The notes under the pieces: generated by a model | Database searches by the model: none | Seen by the model: the letters and a program-made list of their open reading frames with translations, nothing else | What the model was told of the DNA's origin: nothing | In this document: piece by piece, positions 61,544-64,000 of the stretch | Layout of the letters: each line of letters opens with the position of its first letter | Numbering within the stretch: the first letter of the stretch is position 1 | Source of the DNA: Pedobacter africanus | Lineage (GTDB): Bacteria; Bacteroidota; Bacteroidia; Sphingobacteriales; Sphingobacteriaceae | Direction: 5' to 3' | Assembly: GCF_900176535.1 (NCBI RefSeq) | Contig: NZ_FWXT01000001.1 | Coordinates: 1,922,001 to 1,986,000, forward strand | DNA: 64,000 nucleotides | Made by a program: the position numbers and the translations under genes

Positions 61544-62527
61544 TTATAATCCTATCGCCTTGATTAATATTAATATAGGGCAGATTTCGAGGGCACAAAA
61601 GTACAAAAATAAATATACTTTTGAAAACCGATAATGAGATAAAATATTTACCCCTGCCCTAATAAATTGAAAAACAAACACAATAATTAGCAGAATAAAG
61701 GAAATGGCAATATAATAAGGCCCATACTTTAAAGGAGATAGCGCAAAAGCGATGACCAGCGGAATAAACATCAGGGCAATGTTAAAATAACTTAAATATA
61801 ATATGGAAACATATTCGTTTACAGCTTTCTGAACATTAAAAAGGTAACCCAGTAAACGCAGCAATACAATTTTCAACACATAAAGCACAACAATCAGCAG
61901 GGATATACTTACATAAAAGCGGAAACCTGTATCGGCAAACGACATATGATAATACTGCGTTACCAGGTAAAAGAACATCCCGATAGTGAAGCCAAACTGC
62001 ACAAACAAAAGCAAAAATGGCCAGGAAGTAAATAAGTTATCTTCCTTATTCAGGTTGTTTAAAATCCTGTTGCTAAAAAAAGACTGCACAATGGTTTGCA
62101 ACTGTTTGGAGAACGACACTTTTAAAGAAGCAAACAGCACCATCAATAAAGCAATAACGCCCAATACCCAAAGATTCCCTTTAAGCACGGGTGTTCCGGT
62201 CTGATAACGGCTTACTTTTTCGGAAGCTTTGAAATCCTTATACCGCGTATACAAACCAGAGCGCCCATAGGTATTGGCTTTTAAAATACTGTCAATAACG
62301 ATATTTCTGTCAATCAGTGAATCCGGAAGCAGCCAGGTGTGTGATAAGATAGAATCTGTCACGAGCTTCTGTCTGGCATAAAAAGCAGAATCTCTTACTA
62401 TTCTGGTATATTTTTTCTTTACTACAACGGTACTATCTGGCAGCGGCGCTGCAACCTGCGCATTTGCATTCCATGCAAGCAAGGCAAAAGATAAACCGAC
62501 CAGAAAAATAACCCGCATAAAAACCAT
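61544..62527 (-). CDS. DUF4271 membrane protein
   Basis: This 327-residue protein has an N-terminal signal-like segment (RVIFLVGLSFALLAWNANAQ), an extracytoplasmic region to about residue 115, and about five membrane helices, the pattern of the DUF4271 family. Its function is unknown. ATG 62527 is supported by a -7 element whose last G lies 6 bases before it; a second ATG (62518) is also possible. It begins the unit with hemD. Confidence 0.85.
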   Translation of the reverse strand: MVFMRVIFLVGLSFALLAWNANAQVAAPLPDSTVVVKKKYTRIVRDSAFYARQKLVTDSILSHTWLLPDSLIDRNIVIDSILKANTYGRSGLYTRYKDFKASEKVSRYQTGTPVLKGNLWVLGVIALLMVLFASLKVSFSKQLQTIVQSFFSNRILNNLNKEDNLFTSWPFLLLFVQFGFTIGMFFYLVTQYYHMSFADTGFRFYVSISLLIVVLYVLKIVLLRLLGYLFNVQKAVNEYVSILYLSYFNIALMFIPLVIAFALSPLKYGPYYIAISFILLIIVFVFQFIRAGVNILSHYRFSKVYLFLYFCALEICPILILIKAIGL

Positions 62528-62532
62528 TGCTA

Positions 62533-62540
62533 CAAACTTA
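62533..62540 (-). promoter_or_regulatory. -7 element TAAGTTTG of the DUF4271 gene
   Basis: Exact TAnnTTTG on the minus strand, last G 6 bases before the A of ATG 62527. Predicts a leaderless mRNA; no clear -33 box. Confidence 0.55.
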
Positions 62541-62563
62541 GGAATAAAAAATAACCATTCTGC

Positions 62564-62619
62564 TCTGCGGCTGCATAATTGCGCTGAAGAAGCGCAAAGA
62601 CGCTATGCCGCTTCGCAGA
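62564..62619 (-). other. Nested stem-loop in the gap before the DUF4271 gene
   Basis: GC-rich DNA in an AT-rich gap. The inner stem pairs 62579-62584 with 62592-62597; the outer stem pairs 62564-62569 with 62614-62619, with an alternative pairing of 62567-62571 with 62607-62611. On the minus strand a T-rich run follows (62556-62546). It may be a terminator of the S9 peptidase gene or a small structured RNA. Confidence 0.4.
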
Positions 62620-62684
62620 AGGTAATTTTTCTTTTAAAATCCCGGCAATAATTAATACTGCGGAGGTTTATCAATACTTCAATC

Positions 62685-64000
62685 CTAGTTTGATTTTTGC
62701 AATAAGTAAGTTTTAATAAACTTATCATTCGCATTATTATAAAACTTAGCTTTATGTGGCAGATAGTACCAGCCATGTGCTGCACCAGGGTAAAACATAA
62801 CCTCAAACTGTTTATCAGCTTCTATCAGGGCATCTACCAGTTTCATGGTATTGCGCATGTGCACATTGTCATCAAGGGTACCCTGGGCAAGGCTCAAATG
62901 GCCTTTCAAACTTTTAACATAAGTAAATACGCTCGAACTTTTATACCCTTCCGGATTTTCTTTCGGACTATCCATATACCTCTCGGTATAAGCGCTGTCG
63001 TACAAATGCCAATCGGTAACGCTCCCTCCGGCCAAGCCTACTTTAAACAACTCTGGTGCCTTTACCAATGCAAGGGCAGAAATATAACCGCCATAGCTGA
63101 AGCCACTGACACCCACCCTTTCGGCATCGATGAAAGTATATTTTTTCGTTAGATATTTGATTACCGTACTGTAATCCTCAATTTCCCAGTGCCCTAGGTT
63201 TCTGTGCAGGTAGTTTTGTCCTGCTTTCCCAAAATGTCCTGAACCCCGATGGTCCATCTGCACCCCGATCAGCTCCCTCTCGTCCGCTTTCCCAGTATAG
63301 CTCGAGTAATAACCATCATTTACAAATACAGAATTTGGCCCTCCATAAATACTGGCCAGTACAGGATATTTTTTGGCTGGATTAAAGTTGGCAGGATAAG
63401 AAATGCGCACCGGCAGGTCAAAACCATCGGCTGTTCTTACACGGATGATTTCAGATTTCGGTGCTATAGCCACATACTTTTCATAATCTTTGCCCCTGCT
63501 GTCGGCCAGCTCCCTGATCATTTTACCTTTAGTATCCAGCAAGGCAACTTTGCCCGGGGTTTTAAAGTTGCTGTAGGTGGTGATGAAATATTTTGCATTT
63601 GGCGAGAGCTCAAAGCGATGCGCAAATTCCCCAAAAGTTAAACGCTTAACCTCTCCGCCGGTAAGTTTCACCACATACAGATCGGTACGGGTTGAATTTT
63701 CCTTTTTACCGGTAAAATAAACCTGTCCCGCTTTTTCATCAATGTAGTTGATTTCCGTTACAGTCCATTTACCCGAGGTAAGCTGACGTACCTGCTTACC
63801 TTGCATATTGTGCAGATAAATGTGCATCCAGCCATCTTTATCGCTCATCAGCAGGAACATCTTTTTAGCCGGAACAAAAGTTATCCTGTTGTCCTGGTCA
63901 AGCGATACCCAGGTTTTCTGTGTTTCTGTATATACCGGCTTACGGTTACCCAAAATCAGGTCTATAGCTTCAATTTTCAGGGTATCCTGTCCGCGGTTCA
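62685..64000 (-). CDS. S9 peptidase (dipeptidyl peptidase IV type), N-terminus outside window
   Basis: The frame is open to the right edge, so this is the C-terminal 438 residues of an exported serine peptidase. The visible N-terminal part is the end of the beta-propeller (VSLDQDNRITFVPAKKMFLLMSDKDGWMHIYLHN). The alpha/beta-hydrolase domain has the nucleophile GFSYGGY, the Asp in GTLDDNVH and the His in GAAHGWY. The family removes X-Pro or X-Ala dipeptides from peptides in the periplasm. The TTG at 63953 is internal, since upstream codons continue without a stop. It is followed by a structured gap and the DUF4271 gene. Confidence 0.93.
   Translation of the reverse strand, partial: NRGQDTLKIEAIDLILGNRKPVYTETQKTWVSLDQDNRITFVPAKKMFLLMSDKDGWMHIYLHNMQGKQVRQLTSGKWTVTEINYIDEKAGQVYFTGKKENSTRTDLYVVKLTGGEVKRLTFGEFAHRFELSPNAKYFITTYSNFKTPGKVALLDTKGKMIRELADSRGKDYEKYVAIAPKSEIIRVRTADGFDLPVRISYPANFNPAKKYPVLASIYGGPNSVFVNDGYYSSYTGKADERELIGVQMDHRGSGHFGKAGQNYLHRNLGHWEIEDYSTVIKYLTKKYTFIDAERVGVSGFSYGGYISALALVKAPELFKVGLAGGSVTDWHLYDSAYTERYMDSPKENPEGYKSSSVFTYVKSLKGHLSLAQGTLDDNVHMRNTMKLVDALIEADKQFEVMFYPGAAHGWYYLPHKAKFYNNANDKFIKTYLLQKSN

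Noticed and set aside
1..64000. CRISPR arrays, insertion sequences, prophage, tRNA or rRNA genes
   Set aside because: I saw no regularly spaced repeats, transposase or integrase motifs, cloverleaf sequences in the gaps, or rRNA-like stretches.

Overview
The window is a 64-kb stretch of ordinary, gene-dense chromosome from a member of the Bacteroidota, most likely family Sphingobacteriaceae and Pedobacter-like. The pointers are the type IX secretion/gliding genes gldK-gldL-gldM-gldN, gldB and a porW/sprE-like lipoprotein gene; an ATP synthase operon that lacks atpD and atpC; DUF4349, DUF4139 and DUF4271 proteins; and promoters with the Bacteroidota -7 element TAnnTTTG, sometimes with a TTTG box about 18-20 bases upstream. 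The genus is inferred; the phylum is well supported. I see no rRNA, tRNA, CRISPR array, insertion sequence, phage gene or attachment site. No gap longer than 300 bases lacks a gene: the largest, all about 110-175 bases, hold promoters, terminators or hairpins and are annotated.

Layout. 1-2.4 kb: the 3' end of a beta-propeller-like protein and a secreted calcineurin-type phosphoesterase. 2.4-7.9 kb: two tail-to-tail helicase genes (PIF1-like; SNF2 with a SWIM zinc finger). 7.9-14.7 kb: a small membrane protein gene followed by a complete ebo cluster (eboA-eboF), then a Tat-exported phosphocholine-type phospholipase C with its own promoter (14.7-17.2 kb). 17.1-25.4 kb: small proteins, a GNAT acetyltransferase, ileS-dksA-like-lspA, a SIMPL protein, and serS. 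25.4-30.1 kb: rsmI, a PH/SHOCT protein and lnt, facing nadE. 30.1-32.6 kb: an outer-membrane barrel protein, then gldB with a patatin. 32.6-39.5 kb: a minus-strand run of comB-like, gcvT, glycosyltransferase, rnhB, an oligopeptide-type ABC permease, a second glycosyltransferase and a flippase-like protein. 39.5-43.1 kb: ruvC and four envelope or unknown proteins. 43.1-48.9 kb: atpZ-(atpI-like)-atpB-atpE-atpF-atpH-atpA-atpG. 49.0-55.8 kb: porW/sprE-like, a class A penicillin-binding protein and uvrC. 55.9-62.5 kb: gldN, gldM, gldL, gldK, hemD and a DUF4271 protein. 62.7-64 kb: the C-terminal part of an S9/DPP-IV peptidase that runs off the right edge.

Themes. Much of the window serves the cell envelope: lipoprotein maturation (lspA, lnt), type IX secretion and gliding (gldB, gldK-N, porW), peptidoglycan synthesis, glycosyl transfer and outer-membrane proteins. 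The ebo cluster is a conserved, still poorly understood metabolite-processing and export module. Its prenyltransferase-like and sugar-phosphate-cyclase-like members suggest a small lipid-linked or cyclitol-type product, but nothing here identifies it.

The observations I rate highest are: (1) the intact ebo cluster and its neighbours; (2) an IleRS whose HIGH signature reads G-I-H-H, the swapped form linked to mupirocin hyper-resistance in type-2 IleRS; (3) a recurrent promoter layout with TAnnTTTG placed 5-6 bases before the start codon, predicting leaderless mRNAs; (4) a perfect 15-bp stem in the atpE-atpF gap; and (5) ATP synthase subunit a with a long, His-rich, signal-peptide-bearing N-terminal extension.
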